This document shows positions 27,578 through 36,667 of a stretch of DNA of 64,000 bases, one piece after another. The stretch's first letter is position 1. Each line of letters starts with the position of its first letter. Made by a program: the position numbers and the translations under genes. This stretch comes from JADJPG01 sp964491875 (GTDB taxonomy: Bacteria; Verrucomicrobiota; Verrucomicrobiia; Limisphaerales; JADJPG01), in contig CAZBIC010000024.1 in assembly GCA_964491875.1 (NCBI GenBank), positions 57,325-121,324 on the forward strand, written 5' to 3'. The notes under the pieces are model-generated. The model was not told where the DNA came from and ran no database searches. It saw nothing but the letters and a program-made list of their open reading frames with translations.

Positions 27578-30500
27578 TCATGGAGCAGGCACGACACGAT
27601 AGAACCGGCGCGGCCAGTCACCGGAATCCGTCCATTGATACAATCCCTCGCCAAGATTCGCGGGCGTGGCGAAAGAGGGCTGCCATGTTTGGAGATCTGC
27701 CGACCAGTCCACGCGATAATTCTCATTCATGGCCCCACGCCAGCGGAGAGCGAAGCTGTTTGTGCCGGAGAAGACTTCATTGGCAAACCGCCAAAAGACG
27801 CGCGGGCCTCCAGCGGCAGCCATGACAGGTGGGGGCATGGGAATGTTTTCCTCAAGCGGCGTCGGCCAGGCAAGCCATTGTGCGTCGATGCCATTGCCAA
27901 TGACGCCGAAGGAAGTGTCATTCGGCAATGGGCCGAAGGAAAGTGAATCGACTATGGTCCAGGTGTTGGTCTGAATCAGAAAGATGCGATCCCCGGTGCG
28001 TTGAAGCTTGAAGCTGGCATGAAGCGGGCTTTGGTTTCCGTCATCATCGCAGTAGACAACGACGCGCTCGCCGGGCTCCAACCAGTGGCCGGTCGGAAAC
28101 GACCACGCACTGGAGTGATCGTAGTAATCACGCGAGAGCGCCAGTCCATCCAAGGATTCAGGAACACTGCCAGCGTTCATCAACTCGATCCAATCTTCCA
28201 ATTGGCCACGCTCATCACGTAGTCCGCTGTTGTTGGCAGCGACGACTTCGGTGAGGCGCAGTGAGGGAAGGGAATGCGGCACAGTGAGACGGTGCAGTTT
28301 CGATTCATTTTCAAAATCGCCGGGACTGCTCCCGGACTGCCCTTCGATGTCGATGACGCGAAGATAATACTCAAAAGTTGTTCCGGCAGGCGCGTGTGGC
28401 AACAGCGCACCGAAGTATCCGTCGCCTGCCAGTTTATCACCATGCAAGCCATCGTCGTTGAGCGGAAGTTCATCCCAGAGATTGCTGCCGACTGGACGGA
28501 AGACCACTCCAGCATACGCAATGGCGGTATCGTCGAAGAACCTCGCGTTCACACCCAGTGCTGAACCGCCCGGCCCGACGTAAGGATCCTTGCGGTCCGC
28601 GGAGGGATCGAGATTCGCCGGGCGGCGGTTGGATTTGCCAATGGTCGGCGCAGGATTGTAGGCGAAGAAGCGGGCACCATCCAAAAAGCGCGCGTACGAA
28701 ACATCCGAAGGCATCGGCGGGAAGTTTACGGAATCCTCAGTCGATCCTCCTGGACGATGCAGTGAAAGATTTTCACCGTCCGCGGAAAGTTCAAACGAAG
28801 CATACAGGCCGACATTGGTATCCGGCCTCTTCTTGCAATAAACGACGAGATGGTCCCACGGCGGGATCCGCACGTTGGTGGAGGGGAACGTCCAGCGGTT
28901 GGTTTCGTCGGGGTTCGCCTGCGAGAGCGACCAGCCTGCGAGGTCTTGTGTGACGGCAGTATGATTGTAGATCTCGACCCAGTCGGGAGTGGCGCTGTTG
29001 GTGATGTGGAATTTGGTGTTGAGCGCCATGATTTCGTTGATGAACAGCCCGGCGCGTTCCGGCAGACCGAAGATGTATGACTGCTTCGGCTCCACGAAGG
29101 TTTGGTCCCCGCCGTTGAGAATCGACCACAACCCAAAGCCCACACCGACAATGTCCGGCTTGCCGTCGAGATTCAAATCGGCGACCGCCACATCCTCGAC
29201 GCTGTAGGCGTGAATGATTTCGCGGTAATCGAAGGTGCGGTTGCCCAGCCCGCGCAGGATGATCACCGTCGCCGCGCAACGGTTACCCACTACGATGTCC
29301 TTGGTGCCATCACCGTCCATGTCCGTTCCGACCATCGCGACGACACCCACATCCGGCCCCTCGTAGATGGTGGGCTCGGTGAAGTTGCCCTGGCCATCGC
29401 CGAAAGAGACGCCGATGGGATCGGGCCTCACGAACGTCAGGGCGATCATCAAATCGAGATGGCCGTCTTCATCCAAATCCTCTGCCTCAATAGCCCATGC
29501 CTGGAAGCCGGCGTTGAAATTCTTTGTGCGGGCAGGGACAGGGCGGTTGGTTTCCGTGAAAAACTGGCCGTCGTTCAACACCGTGATGCCGCGGGAGGTG
29601 GCGATGTCCAATTCGCCGTTTTCGTCGAAATCCCCGAGCGCGATACCGAGCGGACGTCCGTTGGCCTGCAATGCGATCGGGATTCCTGCGTCGAACGTGC
29701 CGTTGCCTCTGCCTCGGAAGGCCGCCAGTTCGCCGCGCAGTCCGCCGATGACGGCATCGAGCTTGCCGTCTTTGTCCATGTCGCCCAGGCGGACCCAGTA
29801 TGGCTGCTGCACGGTTTCATTCAGCAACGTGGTCGCGGGTGGATGGAACGTTCCATCGTTCTTTCCCAGCAGGGTGACCATCGAACCCGATCCCACGCTG
29901 AACGCATCCGAGGACGCGGTCATGCAGGTCACCAGCAAATCAGGATTGCCATCACCGTTGAGGTCGCCGGAAGCCAGAATAGCAGGCGCATTGTTGACGG
30001 CGATGATCCTCTCCTCGCCGAAGTAGCCGTTGCCAAGATTGAGCCGGACGCGGACGTCGTGGGAGCGCATGTTGGCCGTGGCCACGTCCGGGTAACCATC
30101 ATGGTTGAAATCCACGGATACCACACTCAAGGGGCTGACGCCCGACGGATAGTAGTGGCCCGAAACCAGGAAGCCGGCCAGGCCATTCGTGCCCAGAAAG
30201 AGGGAGATATCTTCCGAGATGCGGTTGTTTACCGCGGCATCCAGCACACCGTCGCCGTTGATGTCTGCCAATGCAATCTGGCGTGGCGATACCCCGGTCG
30301 GGTATTCGACGAAGGTCGGATCGAACTGGCCGCCGCCCGCCCCGGCCATGACCGTGAGATTGTTGTCGTCGCGATCCACCACGACGAGATCAGCCAGTCC
30401 GTCACCATCCAGATCGCCCACCGCCACATCGCGTGGTTCCTCGCCGGTGCTGAGATTGGCCGTGTTGGTGAAGTTCAATCCGCCCTGGTTGAGATAGATG

Positions 30501-31471
30501 TCCAGCGTCGCACTGTCGCGATTCACCACCACCAAATCCAGCGTCGCCCCCGGCAGCGGAACTCCATTGGCGAGGTGCTCGTCGAGATAGGCCACTTCGA
30601 TGGCCCGCGGGCCTTCACCGGACGCTTCGATTTCCTTCTGCGGGTTGTCTGTAGTGAAACCTCCCGCGCCGTCATTGGAAAAAATGCGGATGCGCCGCGT
30701 CCGGTCGACGATTGACTGGTAGCGGCACAAGCTGAAATCCAGCGCCACGACATCCGGGTGGCCATCCCCGGTCATGTCGGCGGCCTCCACATCATAGAAA
30801 CAAGCGTCCGTGCCCGGGGTCAGCAAATAATCCGGCTCCTCGAAAGTGCCGTCACCCTTGCCGCGAAGAATGCAAAGGAACGAGTTGCTGGCATTGGTCG
30901 CCACCGTGAACTGGCACCAGTTGCATTCCGGCGGGCTGCACGCGATCAGCAAATCCAATTTGTCATCGTGATTGAAATCCGCGGCGGCCATCGCGCGCAC
31001 TGGGCCGCTGTCTGTCCGTCGATGCGGCAGCAACGTTCCGTCGCCATTGCCCAACAATACGACGACACCTTCGCGGGCGATGTCGCCCGCGGCCACGTCC
31101 GGTTTTCCATCCCCGTTGAAATCCGCAACCACCACCGCGCGAAACGAGCTGTTGCTCAGCAGGCCGGTTGCCGGCACCAGGATTTGATCCGCGAGAGTGT
31201 TGTTGCTTCGCCCCAGCAGCACCGAGATGCTGCCATCCAGGTTCCCCGCCACCACATCCGCCAGACCGTCGGCATTCAGGTCCACCGCCACCAGTGTCTT
31301 GGGGCCTTCCGTTCCGGCGATGGGATTGCGGGCGGCGGGATCGCCGGTGGGAAAGCGTTGTGTGACATCGGGGAACAACCTTGCGGGCGCCGCGCCAGAG
31401 ACAGCCGGTCTCAAGCCGCCGGACATGCCAATCACCAGGCCGACCAAACAAAACAGAAGTCTCCCACTCAT
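27578..31471 (-). CDS. Exported FG-GAP/VCBS repeat protein with two lamin-tail domains
   Basis: 1297 residues with a signal peptide (LLFCLVGLVIGMSG). From about residue 35 to 800 there are a dozen or more FG-GAP/VCBS repeats with calcium-binding loops of the form D(L/F)N.DG.(P/A)D(V/L) (for example VDLNADGLADVVAGN, ADFNGDGKPDVAAGD, GDLDGDGLADLVVVD), which fold as an integrin-like beta-propeller. Two lamin-tail domains follow (about 807-930, INEIMALN...DWVEIYN; about 1068-1195, LTEVVAANN...DWIELMN), flanking a beta-sandwich. The last 60 residues (NYRVDWSADLQTWQPS ... RRFYRVVPAP) match the C-terminal module of other exported proteins here. It probably acts as a surface adhesin or cell-envelope protein. 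An AAGGATC ribosome binding site precedes the ATG. Confidence 0.9.
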   Translation of the reverse strand: MSGRLLFCLVGLVIGMSGGLRPAVSGAAPARLFPDVTQRFPTGDPAARNPIAGTEGPKTLVAVDLNADGLADVVAGNLDGSISVLLGRSNNTLADQILVPATGLLSNSSFRAVVVADFNGDGKPDVAAGDIAREGVVVLLGNGDGTLLPHRRTDSGPVRAMAAADFNHDDKLDLLIACSPPECNWCQFTVATNASNSFLCILRGKGDGTFEEPDYLLTPGTDACFYDVEAADMTGDGHPDVVALDFSLCRYQSIVDRTRRIRIFSNDGAGGFTTDNPQKEIEASGEGPRAIEVAYLDEHLANGVPLPGATLDLVVVNRDSATLDIYLNQGGLNFTNTANLSTGEEPRDVAVGDLDGDGLADLVVVDRDDNNLTVMAGAGGGQFDPTFVEYPTGVSPRQIALADINGDGVLDAAVNNRISEDISLFLGTNGLAGFLVSGHYYPSGVSPLSVVSVDFNHDGYPDVATANMRSHDVRVRLNLGNGYFGEERIIAVNNAPAILASGDLNGDGNPDLLVTCMTASSDAFSVGSGSMVTLLGKNDGTFHPPATTLLNETVQQPYWVRLGDMDKDGKLDAVIGGLRGELAAFRGRGNGTFDAGIPIALQANGRPLGIALGDFDENGELDIATSRGITVLNDGQFFTETNRPVPARTKNFNAGFQAWAIEAEDLDEDGHLDLMIALTFVRPDPIGVSFGDGQGNFTEPTIYEGPDVGVVAMVGTDMDGDGTKDIVVGNRCAATVIILRGLGNRTFDYREIIHAYSVEDVAVADLNLDGKPDIVGVGFGLWSILNGGDQTFVEPKQSYIFGLPERAGLFINEIMALNTKFHITNSATPDWVEIYNHTAVTQDLAGWSLSQANPDETNRWTFPSTNVRIPPWDHLVVYCKKRPDTNVGLYASFELSADGENLSLHRPGGSTEDSVNFPPMPSDVSYARFLDGARFFAYNPAPTIGKSNRRPANLDPSADRKDPYVGPGGSALGVNARFFDDTAIAYAGVVFRPVGSNLWDELPLNDDGLHGDKLAGDGYFGALLPHAPAGTTFEYYLRVIDIEGQSGSSPGDFENESKLHRLTVPHSLPSLRLTEVVAANNSGLRDERGQLEDWIELMNAGSVPESLDGLALSRDYYDHSSAWSFPTGHWLEPGERVVVYCDDDGNQSPLHASFKLQRTGDRIFLIQTNTWTIVDSLSFGPLPNDTSFGVIGNGIDAQWLAWPTPLEENIPMPPPVMAAAGGPRVFWRFANEVFSGTNSFALRWRGAMNENYRVDWSADLQTWQPSFATPANLGEGLYQWTDSGDWPRRFYRVVPAP

Positions 31472-31612
31472 AATGATCCTTGTTGCGATACGGGGTTAAG
31501 TGGACTCAAGAGTAGTCATCAACGCAACCGGGGTCGATTGCTTTTCTGCACTCTTTTTGGATGCCTCTTTACACACCCACGCGACTGAATCCGTGCCTTC
31601 TCCACGGGTCCA

Positions 31613-31655
31613 TTGCAAAAGAAAGGACCGCGCACCCGTTTACGGATGCGCGGTC
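31613..31655 (-). terminator. Rho-independent terminator
   Basis: Read on the minus strand, a nine-base stem GACCGCGCA/TGCGCGGTC (31626-31655) encloses a smaller CCGT/ACGG hairpin and is followed by CTTTCTTTTG. It lies 40 bp after the end of the gene at 31694-32671. Confidence 0.85.
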
Positions 31656-31693
31656 TCGTTTGCTTGAACGTTACCCGTTCGAATGCGTGTCCA

Positions 31694-32671
31694 CTACGCC
31701 GCGGCGGCGGCACTCACCACTGCGGTCGCCGGCTCGCTCAACTCGCTCTCGCCCCCGGCATTCGCCGCCGATGCGTAGACGAGATACGACTCGCCCGGCA
31801 CCAGCCCCGTGATGATGAACAGCGGATCCGTGGCGCTCCCGGCCTGGATCGGCTCCGGGTCCAGAATCGGACGCTGGTAGTAAAAGCGATAGCTCGTGGC
31901 CGTCACTGACGTGTCGCACGACACCTCCAACTGGCCGGGCAGGGTGGGAACTGCCGTCACATCCTCTGGGGCCTTCGGCACACTCGCCGCGCCCGGCTGG
32001 TTGAGACCGAAATCCAGCCAGCGAGGGTCGAGTGGAGAAAGCGCCTGCTTCAGTTCACTCACCAGCCCGCTGATCCGCCGGCGCACCGCCTGCACCTTGG
32101 CATCGCGGTTGATGCGGTCCGTGCGACAGCCGCCCTTCAACGCGTCAAAGTTCTGCCGGGTCGTCGTTAGGTTTTGCAGGAGCGTCTCCGCCTGCAGCGC
32201 CGTCACGTTCAATGTGGCGTTCTCCCGCGTCGGATTCGCCACGAAGTACGTGCGCAGCGCCGTGATCAATGCCACCAGGCCGCTCTCCTTTTGCGGTACG
32301 GCCAGATTGGTGATGAACCCCGTGGGACGCCACGCCTCGGAATGTTTCGTGCCCAGATAGTTTTCGAGCACGTTCCGCGCAGCGCGGCCAAATTCATAGG
32401 CGGCCGCCCGTGCGGCTTTCAGCGCGTCGCCGACGGCTGGCGCGGTGCCGCAACCGGCTTGATACGTCGCCTGCGCCGTCAGCATCGCCGTGCGATCCGT
32501 CGTGATGCGCGCCGCGGTGTTCAGGATGAGCGGAATATCCGCGCCGTGAGTGGTGGCCCCGTTCAGGCAGCGCTGCGAGAGCAGCACCAGTCCGGGGTAG
32601 GATTCTGGCATCTTGTTAGTAGCCATAGTGTATTTTTCGTTGGTCTTGTTAACTTCGGCAGCGTTCACCAT
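31694..32671 (-). CDS. Hypothetical protein with C-terminal fibronectin-III-like domain
   Basis: 325 residues. The first 200 are helical with no signal peptide (repeated Ala/Thr/Arg helices, SGLVALITALRTYFV, AVRRRISGLVSELKQAL); the last 90 form a fibronectin-III-like domain (PEDVTAVPTLPGQLEVSCD, TSYRFYYQR, ITGLVPGESYLVYASAANAGGES) followed by an alanine-rich tail. The start at 32671 is preceded by AGGAAGGG; an internal ATG at 32626 is an alternative. The absence of a signal peptide with an adhesion-type domain is odd and recalls small fibronectin proteins common in this phylum. No function is assigned. A terminator follows. Confidence 0.75.
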   Translation of the reverse strand: MVNAAEVNKTNEKYTMATNKMPESYPGLVLLSQRCLNGATTHGADIPLILNTAARITTDRTAMLTAQATYQAGCGTAPAVGDALKAARAAAYEFGRAARNVLENYLGTKHSEAWRPTGFITNLAVPQKESGLVALITALRTYFVANPTRENATLNVTALQAETLLQNLTTTRQNFDALKGGCRTDRINRDAKVQAVRRRISGLVSELKQALSPLDPRWLDFGLNQPGAASVPKAPEDVTAVPTLPGQLEVSCDTSVTATSYRFYYQRPILDPEPIQAGSATDPLFIITGLVPGESYLVYASAANAGGESELSEPATAVVSAAAAA

Positions 32672-32961
32672 GAACGCCCTTGTCCCTTCCTAACGGCGGC
32701 CTGTTCGATCCATTGAGCCCCAAATTTCGAGAGTTTATTTTGGCCGATGTGAAGCCATGTTCCCGCGGAGAAAACGAGGCGGCTCGACACTGTTTGTGCT
32801 GGCGGTCTGTCGCGCCTTCCGTCTTGAATCACCTCCTGCAAACCTCGCCTGCGAAATTTCTCCCGCATCTCCTCAAATCGTTTCCCGATAATGCCTTGAA
32901 CGAAATAATGCCCTAGTTGCGCCGCTCATGCGACCCTCCCGCCCACGTCGGCACGCGATTT

Positions 32962-33201
32962 TTGTTCCGCGGCGACCCATCCGACGTGAGCGGGTGACAA
33001 ATCTTGTTCCGCGAAGACCCATCCGACCTGGACGGCAGACGAATCTCCTTCCGCGAAGACTCATCCGACGTGGACGGGTGGCGAATCTTGCTCCGCGATG
33101 ACTCATCCGGCGTGAACGGAAGGTGAATCTTCTTCCGTTACGACCTGTCCGACGTGGACGGATGACGAATCTTGTTCCGCGACGACCCATCCGACGGCGA
33201 C
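32962..33201. repeat. 42-bp minisatellite
   Basis: Five full 42-bp units (32962-33171) and a partial sixth begin with TTGTTCCGCG or a close variant and contain the core CATCCGACGTGGACGG. Differences are scattered, not clustered in spacers. Because 42 is a multiple of three, an open frame (minus strand 32873-33190) arises that encodes 14-residue repeats rich in Arg and Gly; I regard it as a by-product. A related block with the same 27-bp leader (32934-32960, repeated at 33602-33628) occurs 668 bp downstream. The remainder of 32672-33884 holds no gene that I can support. Confidence 0.85.
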
Positions 33202-33506
33202 TCCCTGTGTCGCGCGTTGAGATGAGGTTCCGGCCAAACTTGAGGGCGGTGGGGAGACACTCCGTGGAGCCGTGACTTGGCTGAAGCGTGGGCGCGGCGC
33301 GGGAAGTGGAATGGAATCTGGGAGTGCACGGTCTGGTCAGGGCTCGGCAGAGCCTCGCCCCACCGCAAGGGGAGCGCGGAACTCCGATTCGGCGCGCTCG
33401 GGCAAAATGGGGCGTGTCACCAACACTGGTGACTGGTGGGGACGCAGCAATCCGTTACTTTGTTGACGTGTAACACGCTTGGTTCTCAGGTGTGTGTTCT
33501 GTGTGA

Positions 33507-33545
33507 AAAGGCCGGACCTGTTGTCCGGCCTTTCGTGTTTTTGGA
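33507..33545 (+). terminator. Orphan terminator-like hairpin
   Basis: An 11-bp perfect stem AAAGGCCGGAC/GTCCGGCCTTT (33507-33517 with 33523-33533), loop CTGTT, is followed by CGTGTTTTT. No protein gene precedes it, so it could end a small RNA transcribed from the region around 33420-33500, or be a repeat remnant. Confidence 0.6.
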
Positions 33546-33601
33546 AAGGGAGGATGGAGGCCAAGGGGATTCAACTGTCCGTTTTTGCGAAGTCCGCGCG
33601 G

Positions 33602-33685
33602 CCCTCCCGCCCACGTCGGCACGCGATTGTTGTTCCATCACGACCCACCCGACGTGAACGGATGGCGAATGATGTTCCGTTGAGG
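33602..33685. repeat. Second, degenerate copy of the minisatellite leader and unit
   Basis: Bases 33602-33628 repeat the 27-bp leader found at 32934-32960, followed by about one and a half diverged 42-bp units. It marks a duplication of the repeat start just before the restriction-modification genes. Confidence 0.75.
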
Positions 33686-33884
33686 CTCACCTTCACGGAG
33701 TAAAGCTACAGCGATGAAACCCACGTCGCGGAGCCACTTCCAAACGTGACACGCAGCGCGCACCGAGTTAAATCTCTCCCCATGCCGAGCGCGGAAAAAC
33801 TCCAATCCTTTGTCCAATTGCAAATGCTGCCTGCTACTTCTGACAAACGTGACAAAGTAGAATTGCCTGCCTAAACTTCGAACG

Positions 33885-34934
33885 ATGCATACGATTAAGC
33901 TCCTTCCATCGAGTCCGTTGGATTTGACTGAATCTGTCGTCATTGAAAGCGACGTGCATCTCGCGTTAAGCCGACTGCCAAAGGATTCTATCCAGTGCGC
34001 CGTCACTTCGCCTCCGTATTGGGGACTGCGAGATTATGGTATCTCCGGACAAATTGGTTTGGAGAACACTTTGGCAGAGTTCATTCAATCCCTGACATCA
34101 GTTTTTGCCGAGGTGAAACGCGTTCTTAAACCTGATGGAATCCTATGGTTGAACATCGGTGACGGTTACACCAGCGGCAATCGTGGTTGGCGCGCACCGG
34201 ACAAGAAGAATCCCAACCGCGCGATGAACGTGCGCCCGGATAATCCTCCCGGCCTCAAGGACAAGGATCTACTGGGCATCCCGTGGCGTCTTGCGCTTGC
34301 ATTGCAAGAGAATGGTTGGTTTCTGCGCAGCGACATTGTGTGGCACAAACCAAACGTCATGCCGGAAAGCGTGAAGGATCGCCCCACCCGTGCGCACGAG
34401 TATCTATTCATGCTGACCAAGGCGGAACATTACCGCTACAACCACGAGGCGGTAAAGGAAGCCACGGAGGACGGGCGCACGCGCAACCGCCGCAGCGTTT
34501 GGAGCATTAATACCTCCAATTCGGGCAGCTCGCATATTGCGGCTTTTCCGCAGGCCATTGTTGAACCGTGCATTTTGGCGTCCACTGGCCCCGGGGACTA
34601 CGTGCTCGATCCATTTTTCGGCTCAGGTACAGTTGGGCTTGTCGCCCAACGGCTAGAAAGACGTTTTGTCGGCATTGAATTGAACCCATCGTACGTCGCC
34701 GAGGCGGTTTTCGCCCTTCAACGAGCCAACACCACGCCGCACCGCAACGGCAATCATCGTCCAAAGACAGCCTATGAGCTTGAGCCTGCCCTCCTCGAAT
34801 CTGCAAGTGACCATGGCAACCGCGCTGGAGGCCTTTCGCCGACTATATCTCCAGGAGGCTCTGTCAGAGACAATCAAGGATCTACCACTCGCTACACTAA
34901 ACGCCGAGTTGGACAAATTCGCGCCGGCCGCTGA
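33885..34934 (+). CDS. Type II DNA methyltransferase, beta-class, likely N4-cytosine
   Basis: 349 residues. Motif IV is TSPPYW (41-46), typical of N4-cytosine methyltransferases, and comes before the AdoMet-binding motif I DPFFGSGTVG (242-251), so the order is that of beta-class enzymes. FVGIELNPSYVAEA follows motif I. It methylates the site cut by its partner nuclease. The family core ends near residue 285; the last 53 residues overlap the nuclease gene in another frame and look unstructured, so they may be non-functional. Codon use is visibly more A/T-rich than in neighbouring genes, a sign of transfer. By partner resemblance the site is probably CCCGGG, an inference. Confidence 0.92.
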   Translation: MHTIKLLPSSPLDLTESVVIESDVHLALSRLPKDSIQCAVTSPPYWGLRDYGISGQIGLENTLAEFIQSLTSVFAEVKRVLKPDGILWLNIGDGYTSGNRGWRAPDKKNPNRAMNVRPDNPPGLKDKDLLGIPWRLALALQENGWFLRSDIVWHKPNVMPESVKDRPTRAHEYLFMLTKAEHYRYNHEAVKEATEDGRTRNRRSVWSINTSNSGSSHIAAFPQAIVEPCILASTGPGDYVLDPFFGSGTVGLVAQRLERRFVGIELNPSYVAEAVFALQRANTTPHRNGNHRPKTAYELEPALLESASDHGNRAGGLSPTISPGGSVRDNQGSTTRYTKRRVGQIRAGR

Positions 34935-35748
34935 CCTGAAACGACTGGCCAGTTTGGGAATTCGGGGCGAGTTTTTGTTTCCCGTTCCGGCTTTGCTCAA
35001 CGCTAACCCGAGGCTCTTGGGATACTACCGCCTGCTGCTCGGCTTCAGCCAGAAAGAGTTCTTTAACAAGGGCAAACTCGGCCGTTTCAAGTCGATGGAA
35101 GAGAAGGGCGTCATCTCTTCGCGTGCTCAACAGGAGATCGCTGATTTGTGTCATGCCTTTGCTCAATCTGCATCGTATCTGCTTCGTGAAATTGGGCCGG
35201 AAAGATTCTCTCTCGAACTGCTTGATGATCTCACCTTGTTGACACTTGGTCCACAGCTCCGCGGCAGCAACAACACCAAGATCGGCAAACTGGCCAACCA
35301 AGCCGTGTTCGAGCTCATTCACACCATTGTTGCCCACGCCGTGGAGAAAGAAACTTCTGCCAGAATTGAAATCCGAAACGCCTCGCGCCGAAAGGTCTTT
35401 ATCGCTTTTGCCGCCGATCCGGACATTGTGATTGTCGAGGAGGCATCAAAGAAGTCTCGGCGCAACATGGTGGCCATTGAGGTTAAGGGTGGTGGGGATC
35501 AATCGAATATTTGGAACAGGCTGGGTGAGGCTGAAAAGAGTCATCAAAGCGCCAAGCAACGAGGCTTTGTCGAGTTCTGGACGATCTACAATGTTCCTGA
35601 TCTTGATTTAGCCAAAGCACACGAGAAGTCGCCTACCACAAATCGTTTTTACAGCCTTCGCCATCTGCTTGCTGCGGAATCCGAAGCTCAGGATGATTTC
35701 CGCGCCCGCATCATTTCGTCGGTGGGAATCAGAGCCAGGTCAAACTAA
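34774..35748 (+). CDS. Type II restriction endonuclease, XcyI/Cfr9I-like
   Basis: 324 residues. The segment FSQKEFFNKGKLGRFKSMEE (91-110) resembles the XcyI restriction endonuclease family, whose members cut CCCGGG; this is from memory, not a search. The catalytic PD-(D/E)XK motif is present: PD at 216-217 and EVK at 236-238 (VAIEVKGGG). The gene overlaps the methyltransferase by 161 bases in a different frame, an unusually long overlap, which would force co-transcription and may delay nuclease synthesis. The first ATG (34774) and one at 34813 are both possible starts. Codon use is A/T-richer than the surroundings. Confidence 0.87.
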   Translation: MSLSLPSSNLQVTMATALEAFRRLYLQEALSETIKDLPLATLNAELDKFAPAADLKRLASLGIRGEFLFPVPALLNANPRLLGYYRLLLGFSQKEFFNKGKLGRFKSMEEKGVISSRAQQEIADLCHAFAQSASYLLREIGPERFSLELLDDLTLLTLGPQLRGSNNTKIGKLANQAVFELIHTIVAHAVEKETSARIEIRNASRRKVFIAFAADPDIVIVEEASKKSRRNMVAIEVKGGGDQSNIWNRLGEAEKSHQSAKQRGFVEFWTIYNVPDLDLAKAHEKSPTTNRFYSLRHLLAAESEAQDDFRARIISSVGIRARSN

Positions 35749-35780
35749 GCGATCATGGGCAATGCCAGATCATTGAACCC

Positions 35781-36151
35781 ATGCTTGTTCCTTTCATGCG
35801 TTTGTGCGAGAGATTCTCCGAGGCGCTGCAGAAGTTGAAAGGCGGATTGCGCGCCCTCTATCGCACGCTTGCACTGCCCGGTGCGAATCCGCTCAAGGAC
35901 GCGCACGCCGCGCTAGACGTCGCCGTGATGGATGCCTACGGCTTCAGCGCCAAGAAGGATCTGCTCGCCCAGATCTCGCGCTCAACCAAAAGCTCGCCGC
36001 CCGCATCGAGAAGGGCGAACCCGTCACCGCGCCCGGCGTGCCCAGGAATTATCCCGACCATCCGCACCCGGATTCCACCGCGAAGTCTGAAGCCGACGCC
36101 GCGCACTTCTACTCGGCGAAAGAAGAATCACCGCCATACGGGAAGAAGTAG
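35781..36151 (+). pseudogene. Frameshifted C-terminal fragment of a DNA methylase-type protein
   Basis: A frame starting near 35800 reads LYRTLALPGANPLKDAHAAL and AVMDAYGFSAKKDLLAQ, then shifts near 35971 into LALNQKLAARIEKGEP and VTAPGVPRNYPDHP in another frame before a stop at 36149. Joined, the two parts read like the C-terminus of large class I DNA methyltransferases of restriction systems. Only about 115 residues remain, without catalytic motifs, directly downstream of the intact restriction-modification pair. Assignment of the family is from memory. Confidence 0.65.
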
Positions 36152-36275
36152 GTGGAGTGCGGCGGCCCTCCGCCGCTTTCGAATTTCCAGCATGCCCCAC
36201 AGCGCCAGAGGACTGGCGCACTCCAAGGCGCTTCGCGAGGTCTGCACTTACTGAGCGCGCGGTCACGACGCTGCC
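36152..36275. repeat. Intergenic hairpin repeat
   Basis: GGAGTGCG near the start and GCGCACTCC near 36215 can pair, with a GGCGG/CCGCC hairpin inside. The right part (from 36248, TTACTGAG, then CGGTCA and GACGCTG) recurs with changes from 37512. It resembles dispersed REP-type elements of this phylum. Confidence 0.55.
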
Positions 36276-36582
36276 GGTCCGATTTGCTTCCTCTCAGAAG
36301 TGTAATTTGAGTTTTGCGCGTCCACATGCAGGTTCTCTGTGGTTCGAGTGGTGAGCCATCCTTCCGGAGTATGTTGGGTACACACTGCGGAAGGACGCCA
36401 CTCGGGCCCGTGTGTCACGGAAGACGATTCGGTCCGGGTGGCTGCTCTGGGTTGGCGACGCTGGTCATGAGGGTGCCAGCAGGCGCCGCGCTGCCCGGAC
36501 TAATCGTGACGGCTTTGATGGCTTGAGGCGGGGAGTGGCCCCGTCGTTGGGGGCTGGTCTGAAGGGGGAGTTCCAAAGGTGT
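36276..36582. other. Intergenic region without a recognised feature
   Basis: Short open frames here lack ribosome binding sites and any recognisable motif. No clear hairpin or promoter was seen. Confidence 0.5.
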
Positions 36583-36623
36583 TCAAAACATAAACGCACG
36601 CGGACGCCAATGGCGTCCGCGTG
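36583..36623 (-). terminator. Rho-independent terminator
   Basis: A 13-bp stem (36597-36609 with 36611-36623) closes around a single base; on the minus strand it is followed by CGTTTATGTTTTG. It lies 45 bp after the small proline-rich gene. Confidence 0.88.
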
Positions 36624-36667
36624 GTGCTGATGGGTCCGTATGTGTTCTGCCGTGCGTGCGGCAATGG

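Noticed and set aside
28751..28775. Third copy of the ECF promoter box (GTGAAAGATTTTCACC)
   Set aside because: Only the first box is present; no CTTACTA at the right distance, and it lies inside a coding region.
32873..33190. Arg/Gly-rich protein gene on the minus strand
   Set aside because: The frame is a consequence of a repeat period divisible by three; there is no ribosome binding site or conservation evidence.
32962..33201. CRISPR array
   Set aside because: The 42-bp units are contiguous and differ by scattered bases; there are no unique spacers of constant length and no cas genes.
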